39,650 bases of DNA from JACQNR01 sp049515175 (GCA_049515175.1 JBEKUI010000008.1:1-39650), one strand, 5' to 3'; shown: positions 15,626 to 22,360, counted from the first letter of the stretch. Notes: a model not told the origin generated them from the letters alone. Translations and numbers: made by a program.

Positions 15626-16323
15626 AGTTTACGGATAGGTGGGGTGTCGGCATTGGTTGACAGCACATGTGCCCCGTTTTTCTTCGCCTGAAGGAGACAA
15701 TCCCTCAAGCGAACTTGGTCATCCCAACCGAATAGATTCTCGTTGTACTTAAGGAAACCGTTGTTTGAGTGCGATGTGACGTAGGGCGGGTCCGCAAAGA
15801 TGAAGTCACCTTTACGCGCGCGGCGGATAACCCGCTTAAAATCCGAAACGACCAGCGACGCATGCTTTAGCAGGCGGCTGACCTGATCGAAATCGTCGGT
15901 TTCTAGGACGACACTCTCTTTCGTGCCGATGGGGACGTTGAACTGGCCACTTACGTTTACGCGATACAAACCGTTCCAGCACGTGCGGTTGAGGTATATG
16001 AATCGCGCGGCCCGAACTATTGGAGAGCGAGGCCGAGACTTTCTCATCATGTAATAGAAAGGTTTGGAATGCAGTTGGTGATACTTGCGAAGAAGTGCTT
16101 CTACTCCTCGCCAGTTCTGTTTGATTGCAGAAAACGTCGCGATCAGATCTGGATTGAGATCTGCAAGAATCGCCCGGCTCGGTCTCACGCCAAAAAAGAC
16201 CGCTCCGCTGCCTAGAAACGGTTCGAAATATCTCCCCTTGTAGGCGGGGATCCCATCGAGATGCTGATTGACGAACCAGCGCTTGCCTCCAGCCCACTTT
16301 AGAAAAGGGATTGCGAACTCCAT
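15520..16323 (-). CDS. D12-class DNA adenine methyltransferase
   Basis: From the ATG at 16323 the product has 267 residues. The SAM-binding region is intact: FLKWAGGKRW (residues 7-16) and FEPFLGSGAVFF (33-44). The catalytic DPPY motif lies at residues 178-181 (FIFADPPYVTSHS), followed by LSTNAD and the usual basic C-terminus ending RELIITSW. The family transfers methyl groups to adenine N6, usually at GATC-like sites, either as orphan Dam enzymes or as part of restriction systems. The gene is convergent to the DGQHR operon and overlaps the truncated methyltransferase frame. An in-frame start 13 codons upstream exists but lies at or above the predicted -10 region. No restriction enzyme is recognised beside it, so it may protect against, or cooperate with, the DGQHR pair. 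Confidence 0.9.
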   Translation of the reverse strand: MEFAIPFLKWAGGKRWFVNQHLDGIPAYKGRYFEPFLGSGAVFFGVRPSRAILADLNPDLIATFSAIKQNWRGVEALLRKYHQLHSKPFYYMMRKSRPRSPIVRAARFIYLNRTCWNGLYRVNVSGQFNVPIGTKESVVLETDDFDQVSRLLKHASLVVSDFKRVIRRARKGDFIFADPPYVTSHSNNGFLKYNENLFGWDDQVRLRDCLLQAKKNGAHVLSTNADTPPIRKLYKKDFTIRSVTRPSVIAAGSDKRGMVRELIITSW

Positions 16324-16333
16324 GTTGGGACAG

Positions 16334-16362
16334 ATTAAATACCCGTTTCTAGCTGTTTGCAA
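16334..16362 (-). promoter_or_regulatory. Promoter of the D12 methyltransferase, leaderless arrangement
   Basis: On the minus strand TTGCAA (16362-16357) and TTTAAT (16339-16334) are separated by 17 bp. The -10 matches five of six consensus bases. The start site would be near 16327, about 4 nt before the ATG at 16323, and no Shine-Dalgarno is present. The gene is therefore probably read from a leaderless message, which fits choosing the shorter start. Confidence 0.5.
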
Positions 16363-16499
16363 GATGGTATTGGCTGGGGATCGTTTGTAGCAGATCTCGG
16401 GGCCGATTTCGCCGGGATGCAGCAGGAGGGTAAGAGTGAAGGAAGTACGCGGCCCCTGCTGAGGGCCGTGCGCTTCATTCTTGGTGTCGAGGGCAAACC

Positions 16500-16518
16500 G
16501 GAGAGCTACGGGCTCTCC
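16500..16518 (-). terminator. Hairpin just after the small ORF
   Basis: GGAGAGC and GCTCTCC form a perfect 7-bp stem around a 5-nt loop, 3 bp beyond the stop of the minus-strand small ORF. On that strand it is followed by GGTTTG, with only a three-T run, so it would be a weak intrinsic terminator. A second GC-rich 6-bp hairpin lies at 16450-16468. Confidence 0.4.
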
Positions 16519-16521
16519 CGC

Positions 16522-16716
16522 CTAGGGTTCGCAGCCGTCGTAGAACCTCAGCCTCGGAAACTCCGATAGCATGTCCCTCCAAGTAAGGCGATCCGCCTCC
16601 ATGTCTGATTTCCTTTCGTCAACAACGTAATAACAGAAATACCAGACCCAGCAGTGATCTTCCCACGGCGTCAGCTTGGCGTACCGCCGATTCTTGAGTG
16701 GACGCGTTCTCGGCAC
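16522..16716 (-). CDS. Small hypothetical protein, 64 residues
   Basis: A GTG at 16716 is preceded by a perfect AGGAGG at the ideal spacing of 6 nt and opens a 64-residue frame. The product is basic at the start (PRTRPLKNRRYAKL), aromatic in the middle (WEDHCWVWYFCYYVV) and acidic after that (DERKSDMEADRLTWRDMLSEF). The composition looks protein-like, with no repeats and few rare residues. A stem-loop follows the stop. I do not recognise a family. It lies in the accessory island upstream of the D12 gene on the same strand, about 200 bp away. The perfect ribosome site is the main reason for calling it. Confidence 0.45.
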   Translation of the reverse strand: MPRTRPLKNRRYAKLTPWEDHCWVWYFCYYVVDERKSDMEADRLTWRDMLSEFPRLRFYDGCEP

Positions 16717-16802
16717 GGGCACCCTCCTCACTGGAAGTCCGCTTTCACAGCATGATCGGCGGAAACGCTGAACAACATTAGCCCGGCTGCCAGGGCTGGC
16801 TC

Positions 16803-16831
16803 TTGACTTTTGGAGGCAAGTGTGCTAGTCT
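16803..16831 (+). promoter_or_regulatory. Candidate promoter reading into the direct-repeat array
   Basis: TTGACT at 16803-16808 and TAGTCT at 16826-16831 are 17 bp apart; the -35 is strong and the -10 weak. The transcript would carry a 38-codon frame starting near 16838 (MRGKGGQRPALRESARADGG onward), which ends inside the first direct repeat, and then the repeat array. No long gene lies on this strand until 19.5 kb, so any product would be a short peptide or a non-coding RNA. Confidence 0.3.
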
Positions 16832-16927
16832 ATCTTCATGCGCGGCAAGGGCGGGCAGAGGCCGGCGCTACGGGAATCGGCGAGGGCCGACGGAGGCTGG
16901 GTTCGGCAGCCCTTATATAGTAAAATG

Positions 16928-17116
16928 ACGAACCGAGGATGTTATTTAGAATGAGCTAATTACAATTCCTCATAGCGCTACGAACCGAGTAAGTCTTTTA
17001 GAATCAACGGATGTTGAATAATGCAGCGAAGCGAGAAAGTGTCATTTAATCAATTACTTAGAAACGCGGCGAATTGACGAAGCTAGAACGAACCGAGTAA
17101 GTCCTTTAGAATGAGC
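16928..17116. repeat. Four iteron-like 29-bp direct repeats
   Basis: Copies begin at 16928, 16980, 17026 and 17088. Their shared form is ACGAACCGAGTAAGTC followed by a short T-run and TAGAATGAGC. The second and fourth copies are nearly identical. The first differs in a few central bases, and the third matches at about two thirds of positions. Spacings of 52, 46 and 62 bp are irregular, so this is not a regular CRISPR array. Nearby sequence is AT-rich (GTTATTTAGAATGAGCTAATTACAA). The repeats sit at the right edge of the accessory island just before the HEAT-repeat gene. They could be protein-binding iterons (replication or partition), a regulator-binding array, or scars of a mobile element. 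Nothing else is seen from 16740 to 17149 except the candidate promoter. Confidence 0.65.
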
Positions 17117-17149
17117 GACTGCATAAAATCTCAACGAACCTGACAACGT

Positions 17150-17968
17150 CTATCTTATCAATGAGTTAGGGTAAACCTCGGGGCAGCGGCGTGCGCGGAT
17201 TGCCTGTGCTGTCGCTACAGCCTGCTGATGGACGCGGTCAGACATTTTGGCATTGTTCCACGTGGGAGATTCGACGTCGGGCAAATCCTCTGTTTTCCCG
17301 ACCAGATAGAGCGCGCGCAGCGCTTCCCACACCTGGTCCTCTCCGGGCGCAATCACGGCAATGGCTTCCTGGGCTGAAACGTTTGCGCTGTCAGGTACGG
17401 CACGACGCTGCAACGTTCCCCCCACCGGCGAGATCACATCGATGCTATCCCCCGCCACGGGTTGAAGGCGCGCGAGAGTCACGCCGTTGCGCAACGATTC
17501 GCTTTCCTTGATGCGGAACGTCACCGTGCCCGCCGCCGGCGCGACGACGGAGTAGGGTCGTAGCATCGCACGCAATTCCGGCCGCCCGGCGGCATCGCCA
17601 AATCGCACCAGGGCGAGCGCCGCATTGCGCCGCACCATCGGCTCCGCATCGCCGAGCAGACGGAGGAGCGCGGAATGGAACTCCGGCGCATTCCGGTCCT
17701 GCCCCATCACCCAAGCCGCCATGACGCGAAAGCCGGACTCCTTGCTCGCGGCCAGGCGAATCACCTGCGGATACCACTGCCGCGCGGCCGCGTCGCCGCG
17801 CGCCATCCGCTCGGCCAACTGCGTGAGGGCGTGCTGCGTTTTGTGCGGGACGGAGGTGTCGCTGAGGTACTGGCTGATCTCGCGGTCGGTCAGCCGGCGG
17901 CCGAACCAGGTCTGATACCAGAAAAGAAATGTGACCAGCACCAGCAGCGCGGGCACCATCGCGATCAC
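17150..17968 (-). CDS. HEAT-repeat membrane protein with a barrel-sandwich (biotinyl/lipoyl-like) domain
   Basis: The product has 272 residues from a GTG at 17968. One transmembrane helix comes first (about 5-19, PALLVLVTFLFWYQTWF). HEAT-type helices follow at about 45-135 (HALTQLAERMARGD, FRVMAAWVMGQD, PMVRRNAALALVRFGDAAG). Then comes a hybrid-motif-like beta domain (VVAPAAGTVTFRIKESESLRNG, DVISPVGGTLQRRAV, AQEAIAVIAPGEDQVWEAL) that resembles the barrel-sandwich of adaptor and lipoyl proteins, without a modifiable Lys. I do not know a function. Its place in the haem-copper oxidase cluster suggests oxidase biogenesis or stability. Oddity: the frame stays open upstream for about 35 codons (NEATLSADSPSPSTPPAKSNL) without a good start codon, so the true start may be lost or frameshifted. 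Confidence 0.65.
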   Translation of the reverse strand: MIAMVPALLVLVTFLFWYQTWFGRRLTDREISQYLSDTSVPHKTQHALTQLAERMARGDAAARQWYPQVIRLAASKESGFRVMAAWVMGQDRNAPEFHSALLRLLGDAEPMVRRNAALALVRFGDAAGRPELRAMLRPYSVVAPAAGTVTFRIKESESLRNGVTLARLQPVAGDSIDVISPVGGTLQRRAVPDSANVSAQEAIAVIAPGEDQVWEALRALYLVGKTEDLPDVESPTWNNAKMSDRVHQQAVATAQAIRARRCPEVYPNSLIR

Positions 17969-18058
17969 CAGATTGCTCTTGGCAGGAGGCGTGCTGGGGG
18001 ATGGGGAATCGGCGCTCAGTGTGGCCTCATTCCAGCTTGTTGTCAGTCTGAAAGCATT

Positions 18059-18286
18059 TCATTGGCTCGACACTGCCAGAAATTCCTCGACGGTAATCCC
18101 TGCCCGCGCGATGAGACTTCGCAAGGTGCCTCGCGCTACTTGCGGATGGTCGGGAACGGACAGGGTTGCGATGTGCCCTGGCTGGGTCAGAATGATGTGG
18201 CTCCCCCGCTGGCGAACCACCGACCAGCCAAGGCGTTCAAACGCCTTGACGACTTCAAGAGGGCGAAGCAGCGGAACGGGAGGCAT
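18059..18286 (-). CDS. hicA: HicA-family toxin (mRNA interferase)
   Basis: The product has 75 residues, the normal size. PLEVVKAFERLGWSVVRQRGSHIILTQPG shows the double-stranded-RNA-binding-like fold with the catalytic His in GSH, followed by LSVPDHPQVARGTLRSLIARAGITVEEFL. HicA cleaves mRNAs when not bound by HicB. Its ATG overlaps the hicB stop by one base (TGATG on the minus strand), so the two are coupled, with the antitoxin gene first. The pair lies between the HEAT-repeat gene and a DUF420 gene inside a respiratory cluster, which suggests an insertion. Confidence 0.93.
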   Translation of the reverse strand: MPPVPLLRPLEVVKAFERLGWSVVRQRGSHIILTQPGHIATLSVPDHPQVARGTLRSLIARAGITVEEFLAVSSQ

Positions 18287-18492
18287 CAGGCAAGCACTTC
18301 AACTTCGCGGGTAGTTACGGTCAGGGGCATCCCTTTTTCGGCGCGCACTTCCAAGCACTCCTTGATCGCCGCTCGGATGTTCTGCTCGGCATCCTGCTCA
18401 TTTATTCCCTGGCTGATACACCCGGGGATGGAGGGGCATTCGGCAACATACATCCCGTCCTCGTCCCGGAAGATGGTGATAAGGAATTTCAT
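18286..18492 (-). CDS. hicB: HicB-family antitoxin
   Basis: The start is set at the ATG at 18492, which has a GGGGGT Shine-Dalgarno; a longer frame adds 32 unrelated residues. The 68-residue product reads MKFLITIFRDEDGMYVAECPSIPG, then SQGINEQDAEQNIRAAIKECLE, the partial RNase-H-like fold of HicB. It has no added DNA-binding domain, so it is a short antitoxin of the type common in bacteria. It neutralises the adjacent HicA. How the pair controls its own promoter cannot be read here. Confidence 0.92.
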   Translation of the reverse strand: MKFLITIFRDEDGMYVAECPSIPGCISQGINEQDAEQNIRAAIKECLEVRAEKGMPLTVTTREVEVLA

Positions 18493-18547
18493 CCACGACC
18501 CCCTGCTTACTATTACACGCGCCGGCCTGCGGCGCAAACCAAGCCGG

Positions 18548-18979
18548 TTACTGGCCAGCCCCAAGATGATACAGCATCCAGTACACAATCACACCGGTGA
18601 TGGAAACGTAGATCCAGAGGGGCAGCGTCCACCGCGCCACGCGGCGATGAAGATCGAAACGCCCGCGCAGCGCGCGAGCCAGCGTCACGATCACCAGCGG
18701 CACAATGGCAGCGGCGAGCACGGTGTGTGTTGCCAGAATCGAAAGGTACACCGCCCGGAGGACGCCGCGCCCGGCGAATCGCGTTGTGCCATGAAAGTAG
18801 TGGTAAGTCAGATAGCAGATGAGGAAGAGTGTGGAAGTTCCTACGGCCGCGAGCATGCAGGTTTTGTGCGCGGGGATGTTTCGCCGTCGGATGAAAATGT
18901 AACCCAGAATCAGCAGCGCGGCGCTCGTAGCGTTCAGAACAGCATCGATGGTCGGAAGTACGGAGAGGTCAAAACCCAT
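18548..18979 (-). CDS. DUF420 membrane protein, haem-copper oxidase assembly factor
   Basis: I use the ATG at 18979 (MGFDLSVLPTIDAVLNATSAALLILG); an upstream frame of 72 Arg/Gly-rich residues is a shadow of the neighbouring gene. The product has 143 residues and four transmembrane helices with the DUF420 pattern (RRRNIPAHKTCMLAA, CYLTYHYFHGTTRFAG, ILATHTVLAAAIVPLV, HRRVARWTLPLWIYVSITGVIVYWML). Conserved His residues lie near the helix ends. The family (CtaM/YozB-like) is linked to caa3/aa3 oxidase maturation in Bacillus and others. It follows a small two-helix membrane gene 2 bp upstream, and a strong promoter lies before that gene. Confidence 0.88.
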   Translation of the reverse strand: MGFDLSVLPTIDAVLNATSAALLILGYIFIRRRNIPAHKTCMLAAVGTSTLFLICYLTYHYFHGTTRFAGRGVLRAVYLSILATHTVLAAAIVPLVIVTLARALRGRFDLHRRVARWTLPLWIYVSITGVIVYWMLYHLGAGQ

Positions 18980-18981
18980 GG

Positions 18982-19263
18982 TCAGTTCGCAGCCTGAGTA
19001 TTTCCCTTGCTGCCCGAGGCGCCCTGAGACTTCGCTTCCTGGGAGCGATGGCGGAGCTTCTGCAGGACCTCGCCAACCTCTCCCACGTGCCAGGCCCATG
19101 CCACATTGGCCGCGAAGATTGCCCCGACGGTGAGGCTGATGGCCATCATCAAGAGCCCATCCAGAGTGAGTGCCTGGCCGGTGACAATGACCCACGCACA
19201 GGCGGCTAGGCTTGCTAAACCGACCAGAAGCGAGAATGCATAAACCAGCAGGGGCTGAAGCAT
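18982..19263 (-). CDS. Small two-helix membrane protein next to DUF420
   Basis: The product has 93 residues from the ATG at 19263. Two transmembrane helices (about 6-24 and 30-52) are followed by a charged Lys/Gln/Ser-rich tail (LQKLRHRSQEAKSQGASG). I do not recognise a family. The gap to the DUF420 gene is 2 bp, so the two are co-transcribed, probably from the promoter at 19420-19447. The place in an oxidase cluster suggests an accessory of the cytochrome oxidase or its assembly. Confidence 0.65.
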   Translation of the reverse strand: MLQPLLVYAFSLLVGLASLAACAWVIVTGQALTLDGLLMMAISLTVGAIFAANVAWAWHVGEVGEVLQKLRHRSQEAKSQGASGSKGNTQAAN

Positions 19264-19419
19264 CGTTACCGACTCCTTCCGGGAAGGAATCTCCGAGTTC
19301 GCGCCAAGTCCCTCACGCCTCGGCCTGCGGCGAGAGACTTCACGCATCAGGGAGTATAACTTCGGGCCGCCGATGGGAACCGGGCATTCTGGCCCACGTC
19401 CAGAAGCCGCTTCCTCTCT

Positions 19420-19447
19420 ATTCTATTGATAACATGCGCCTTGTCAA
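19420..19447 (-). promoter_or_regulatory. Strong sigma70-like promoter for the two-helix/DUF420 genes
   Basis: On the minus strand TTGACA (19447-19442) and TAGAAT (19425-19420) are separated by 16 bp, with a perfect -35 and five of six matches in the -10. The start site would be near 19413, about 150 nt before the first ATG at 19263. The same hexamers and spacing occur upstream of the Rieske gene, which suggests the same housekeeping sigma factor. Confidence 0.6.
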
Positions 19448-19541
19448 AGCCCTATTGCGGCACCGAAATTGCATGCTTGAACAAGGGGTCTGTGGTGCTG
19501 CGACAGCCTGAAGGGTAAATCATCCGCCGGAGATTGAGGCC

Positions 19542-19931
19542 ATGGCAAGCAACGTTAGGGAAACTCTAGAACAACTCAAGCTAGAGCGCAGCATCCTAAA
19601 GGACGGCGGGTACGGGCGGTCGGTCCGCACACCGTGGAAGCCCACCTCACTTTTTCGCGACTCGGTCACCTGCCTCAACTTCGGCGAGGCCGTCCGAAAG
19701 CATCCCTGCAATGAGTGCCTTCTGTGGTCGTGGGTTCCTGAATCTGGCCAGCAAAAGGACATCCCTTGCCATCACATTCCCCTCAACGACAAAGGGGACA
19801 CCATCGCAACTCTGGAAAGCGGAGCGGACCGCGAAGAAGCGGAGCAAAGCCTCCTCAATTGGCTGGATGCCACGATCCAGCACCTGGAGGAAAAACTCCG
19901 CGAGAACGAGAAAGCGGTTTCCGGCGCCTAA
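19542..19931 (+). CDS. Hypothetical protein with Cys/His cluster
   Basis: The product has 129 residues from the ATG at 19542, with GGAG and GAGG purine runs upstream. It begins with a Glu/Leu helix (ETLEQLKLERSILKDGG). It then has CLNFGEAVRKHPCNECLLWSWVPE and IPCHHIPLN, giving four Cys and two His that could bind a metal, and ends with a long amphipathic helix (QSLLNWLDATIQHLEEKLRENEK). I do not recognise the family. It is the only plus-strand gene between 15.5 kb and the right edge, and its stop overlaps the ctaB stop convergently. Protein-like composition supports it. Confidence 0.65.
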   Translation: MASNVRETLEQLKLERSILKDGGYGRSVRTPWKPTSLFRDSVTCLNFGEAVRKHPCNECLLWSWVPESGQQKDIPCHHIPLNDKGDTIATLESGADREEAEQSLLNWLDATIQHLEEKLRENEKAVSGA

Positions 19932-20851
19932 GCCGAAGCCTTGTCCAGCATCATGAGCGCGAGAACCAGCGGCAGATAGATGATGGAGGCCAGGACGAGC
20001 CGCCGAGCAAGGACGTTGGTTTTGCCGGCTGCCAGCCGGGCTCCGGAATGGATGTACATCAAGCCGAGCACGAATGCGCCCACCAGATAAATAATCCCCG
20101 CCTGGCCCAGCCATGTGGGGAGCAGGCTAACCGGCAGGAGCAGCAGCGAACAAGCGAGGATTTGCCGGAACGTCGTCTTGCCGTCGCCGTCGCCGCGAGG
20201 GAGCATCTGTAAACCAGCGCGCGCGTAGTCGTCGCGATACATCCAAGCGATGGCTAGAAAATGTGGAAACTGCCAGAGGAAGAGAATCGCGTAGAGAACC
20301 CACGCTTCCTTGCTCAAGCTCCCGTTCACGCCCGCCCAGCCGATCAAAGGCGGCATGGCGCCCGGGAACGCACCGATGAAAGTACACCAGGGCGTTTTCC
20401 TTTTGAGCGGCGTGTAGAGGAGCAGGTAACTGGCTAACGTCGCCAGAGCCAGGAAGCTGGTGAGAGCGTTGACCGCCACCAGCAGGTAGAGCCCCCCACC
20501 CACCGAAAGCAACAGGCCGAATCCCAGAGCATTCCAGGCCGCCATGCGCCCCGCCGGCAGCGGACGGTTCAGTGTCCGGCGCATCAGCGCGTCGGCGTCC
20601 CGCTCCATGAACTGGTTGAGTGTGGCCGTTCCGCTCGCCACCAGCAAGGTCCCGAGCAGAGTATGAAACAGACGAATTCCATCGAGGGGCCCGCGCGCAC
20701 CGGCGTAGAAGCCCACCAGCGTACTGATCAAGACGAGGAAATTCACCTCGGGCTTGGTCAGGACCCAATAGTCCTTCACCGTGGATACCCAGCGCGTGCT
20801 CAAAGTTGCTGAGCGCACGCCGGGTCTCAGACTGGCTGAAACCCCATTCAT
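19928..20851 (-). CDS. ctaB: Protohaem IX farnesyltransferase (haem O synthase)
   Basis: The product has 307 residues with about seven to nine transmembrane helices. The two Asp-rich motifs of this UbiA-family enzyme are present: NQFMERDADALMRRTLNRPLP (about residues 79-99) and WMYRDDYARAGLQMLP (about 195-210). It adds a farnesyl group to haem B, making haem O for conversion to haem A by ctaA. The ctaA stop overlaps this start (ATGA), so the two are coupled. It is the last gene of the oxidase run on the minus strand. Confidence 0.96.
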   Translation of the reverse strand: MNGVSASLRPGVRSATLSTRWVSTVKDYWVLTKPEVNFLVLISTLVGFYAGARGPLDGIRLFHTLLGTLLVASGTATLNQFMERDADALMRRTLNRPLPAGRMAAWNALGFGLLLSVGGGLYLLVAVNALTSFLALATLASYLLLYTPLKRKTPWCTFIGAFPGAMPPLIGWAGVNGSLSKEAWVLYAILFLWQFPHFLAIAWMYRDDYARAGLQMLPRGDGDGKTTFRQILACSLLLLPVSLLPTWLGQAGIIYLVGAFVLGLMYIHSGARLAAGKTNVLARRLVLASIIYLPLVLALMMLDKASA

Positions 20852-21831
20852 GCAGCGGCCTTTTGTGTTGCCCTGATTCCCCGTGAATCCGATGAAGCTC
20901 CCGGACCAGCGACGCGGCGATAGATCTGGAGCGTCAAGATCAGACTACTCGCCAGCAGCAGCGCTCCCACTGCCACGTGCGCCGTGGTGGCGCGAACGAA
21001 CACCGGCATGGGCTGGGGAGCATCCCGGAACTGAATTTTCAAAATGTAAGCGCTAATGCCCAGAAAGATCTGGAAAGCGAGCAACCCCATCAATGCCATC
21101 ATCCAGCGCGTCAAGGGGCGGTTCGTCGGAAACTTCGCGAAGACCCGGGTCCCAAGCCAAGTGGCGAGCGCGGCGACCAGGACCGCGCCCGCCAAGTGTG
21201 GCGCGATACCGATCCCGTTGTGCCGGAAGATTGCTCCCAGGATAAGTTGCAGGTAAATCGCTCCCGTCGTGGCCAGGGCGAGTTGCCAGGAAGAAATCAT
21301 TCCCGTTTCATCCGCCAGCTTGCTGGGTTCATTCCAGCGCCAATCGCGTTGTATCGTGAGCGCCAAAGTGACCATGATGCAAAAGAATGTCTGCGCCAGC
21401 GTGGCATGTCCGGTGGAAATGGCGACGGGCAGATAGAAAAGCACCGTGATGCCGCCCAGAACTCCCTGCGCGACCACGGCAAGCACCGCCGCTAGCGCCA
21501 GCCACCGCGCCCATCGGCGTGGCTCCTTCCACCACACCCACAGGGCGAGAATTAGAGTGAGCAACCCGACCGTGGCCGCGATCATGCGATGCCCGTGCTC
21601 GTAGAGCACTCCGCCCACCATGCGCGGCATTCGAAAAGTTCCAAAAGACGTTGGCCAATCGGGAACGGAAAGTCCCGCGTCATTGGAGGTAACGAGCGCG
21701 CCGGCAATGATCGGGAACAGCGTTGCAAAGGCCACAAAGACGGCGTAGGCATGAAGCCACGGGTGGGAGTGTTCAAACCCCGCATTGGAGTCGGAAACCA
21801 CCGCAACGCCCGAACCTTGAATTGCTGCCAC
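20848..21831 (-). CDS. ctaA: Haem A synthase, COX15/CtaA family
   Basis: The product has 327 residues with eight predicted transmembrane helices. The four conserved His are visible in EHGHRMIAATVG, STGHATLAQ, IAPHLAGAV and TTAHVAVGALL, and SVPDWPTSFG is the typical first-loop motif. It oxidises haem O to haem A for cytochrome oxidase. The extra N-terminal 30 residues before the first helix are not conserved. The gene overlaps ctaB by 4 bp and starts 6 bp after the stop of the upstream CAMCY-motif gene, so it is in the operon. Confidence 0.95.
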   Translation of the reverse strand: MAAIQGSGVAVVSDSNAGFEHSHPWLHAYAVFVAFATLFPIIAGALVTSNDAGLSVPDWPTSFGTFRMPRMVGGVLYEHGHRMIAATVGLLTLILALWVWWKEPRRWARWLALAAVLAVVAQGVLGGITVLFYLPVAISTGHATLAQTFFCIMVTLALTIQRDWRWNEPSKLADETGMISSWQLALATTGAIYLQLILGAIFRHNGIGIAPHLAGAVLVAALATWLGTRVFAKFPTNRPLTRWMMALMGLLAFQIFLGISAYILKIQFRDAPQPMPVFVRATTAHVAVGALLLASSLILTLQIYRRVAGPGASSDSRGIRATQKAAA

Positions 21832-21837
21832 TTCTGC

Positions 21838-22197
21838 TTACTCCCTGAGGTATGTACGAGTCCCGCTCTCTTCTATCCTATTCGAACTGGCGGATTTCGG
21901 AAAGAGAGTTTCAGCGCTGAAATCGCGCGATTCCGGAGGCCCCGCGCGCAGTTGATTTGCATCAAAATCTTTCAGGGACGCAGCGCCTTCGGCCTCCACG
22001 CTGTCCCGCCGGCGGAACGTAACCCAGAAAATGCCTAGAAACATCAGCAGGGGCGGAACCAGGAGGATGAGTATACCGTGCTGCAGCGCTTGGATCCCAG
22101 CCTTCTTCGCGGCCGCAGCGCTCGTGTAACACATCGCACAACCCTGGGCGGCCGCGGAATGCGGAGCCGCGAAGATCGCAAGGACACCCAACAACAC
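21838..22197 (-). CDS. Signal-peptide protein with CAMCY motif and one membrane helix, oxidase-cluster accessory
   Basis: The conserved part is a secretion signal ending SAAAQ, then GCAMCYTSAAAAKKAG, a transmembrane helix (ILILLVPPLLMFLGIFWVTF) and a variable tail. The CXXC pair followed by Tyr may bind metal. I cannot name the family, but small proteins of this form sit beside cytochrome oxidase genes in related genomes, to my recollection. The start is uncertain: the frame is open to 22371, but that part is the word-like repeat. I propose the GTG at 22197, which leaves a short signal peptide of about 22 residues. It lies between the subunit IV gene and ctaA. Confidence 0.6.
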   Translation of the reverse strand: MLLGVLAIFAAPHSAAAQGCAMCYTSAAAAKKAGIQALQHGILILLVPPLLMFLGIFWVTFRRRDSVEAEGAASLKDFDANQLRAGPPESRDFSAETLFPKSASSNRIEESGTRTYLRE

Positions 22198-22236
22198 CGC
22201 GAGCGCTCTGCGTGCCAGCGGCGGAAAGGCCGGGAA

Positions 22237-22360
22237 GCGAAACCGGAAACCGGAAAATAGAAATTGGAAGGCAGGAATTGGAAAATGGAAATTGGCAAAA
22301 ACACCAGCCCGCGTCGGGTTTCGATTTTCAGGTTTCCAGTTTCCTCTTCCCATTTTCCAG
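22237..22360. repeat. Word-like GGAAA/TTGG intergenic repeat with inverted arms
   Basis: Left half: repeated GGAAACCGG, GGAAATTGG and GGAAAATGG words. Right half: the complementary TTTCCAGT, TTCCTCTTCCC and CATTTTCC words. TGGAAAATGG (22279-22288) and CCATTTTCCA (22350-22359) are perfect inverted repeats. The whole could fold into a long imperfect hairpin between the subunit IV gene and the CAMCY gene. It is non-coding even though frames stay open through it. Confidence 0.6.

Noticed and set aside
16357..16569. 70-codon plus-strand frame over the methyltransferase promoter
   Set aside because: No ribosome site; it overlaps the small minus-strand ORF and the hairpin, and the product is not protein-like.
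16893..16912. tRNA T-arm-like element with GGTTCGG loop
   Set aside because: The 5-bp stem is there but the loop lacks the canonical TTCRA register and no acceptor, D-arm or anticodon arm surrounds it.
16928..17116. Degenerate CRISPR array
   Set aside because: Repeat steps vary from 46 to 62 bp, one copy matches at only about two thirds of positions, and no cas gene is present.
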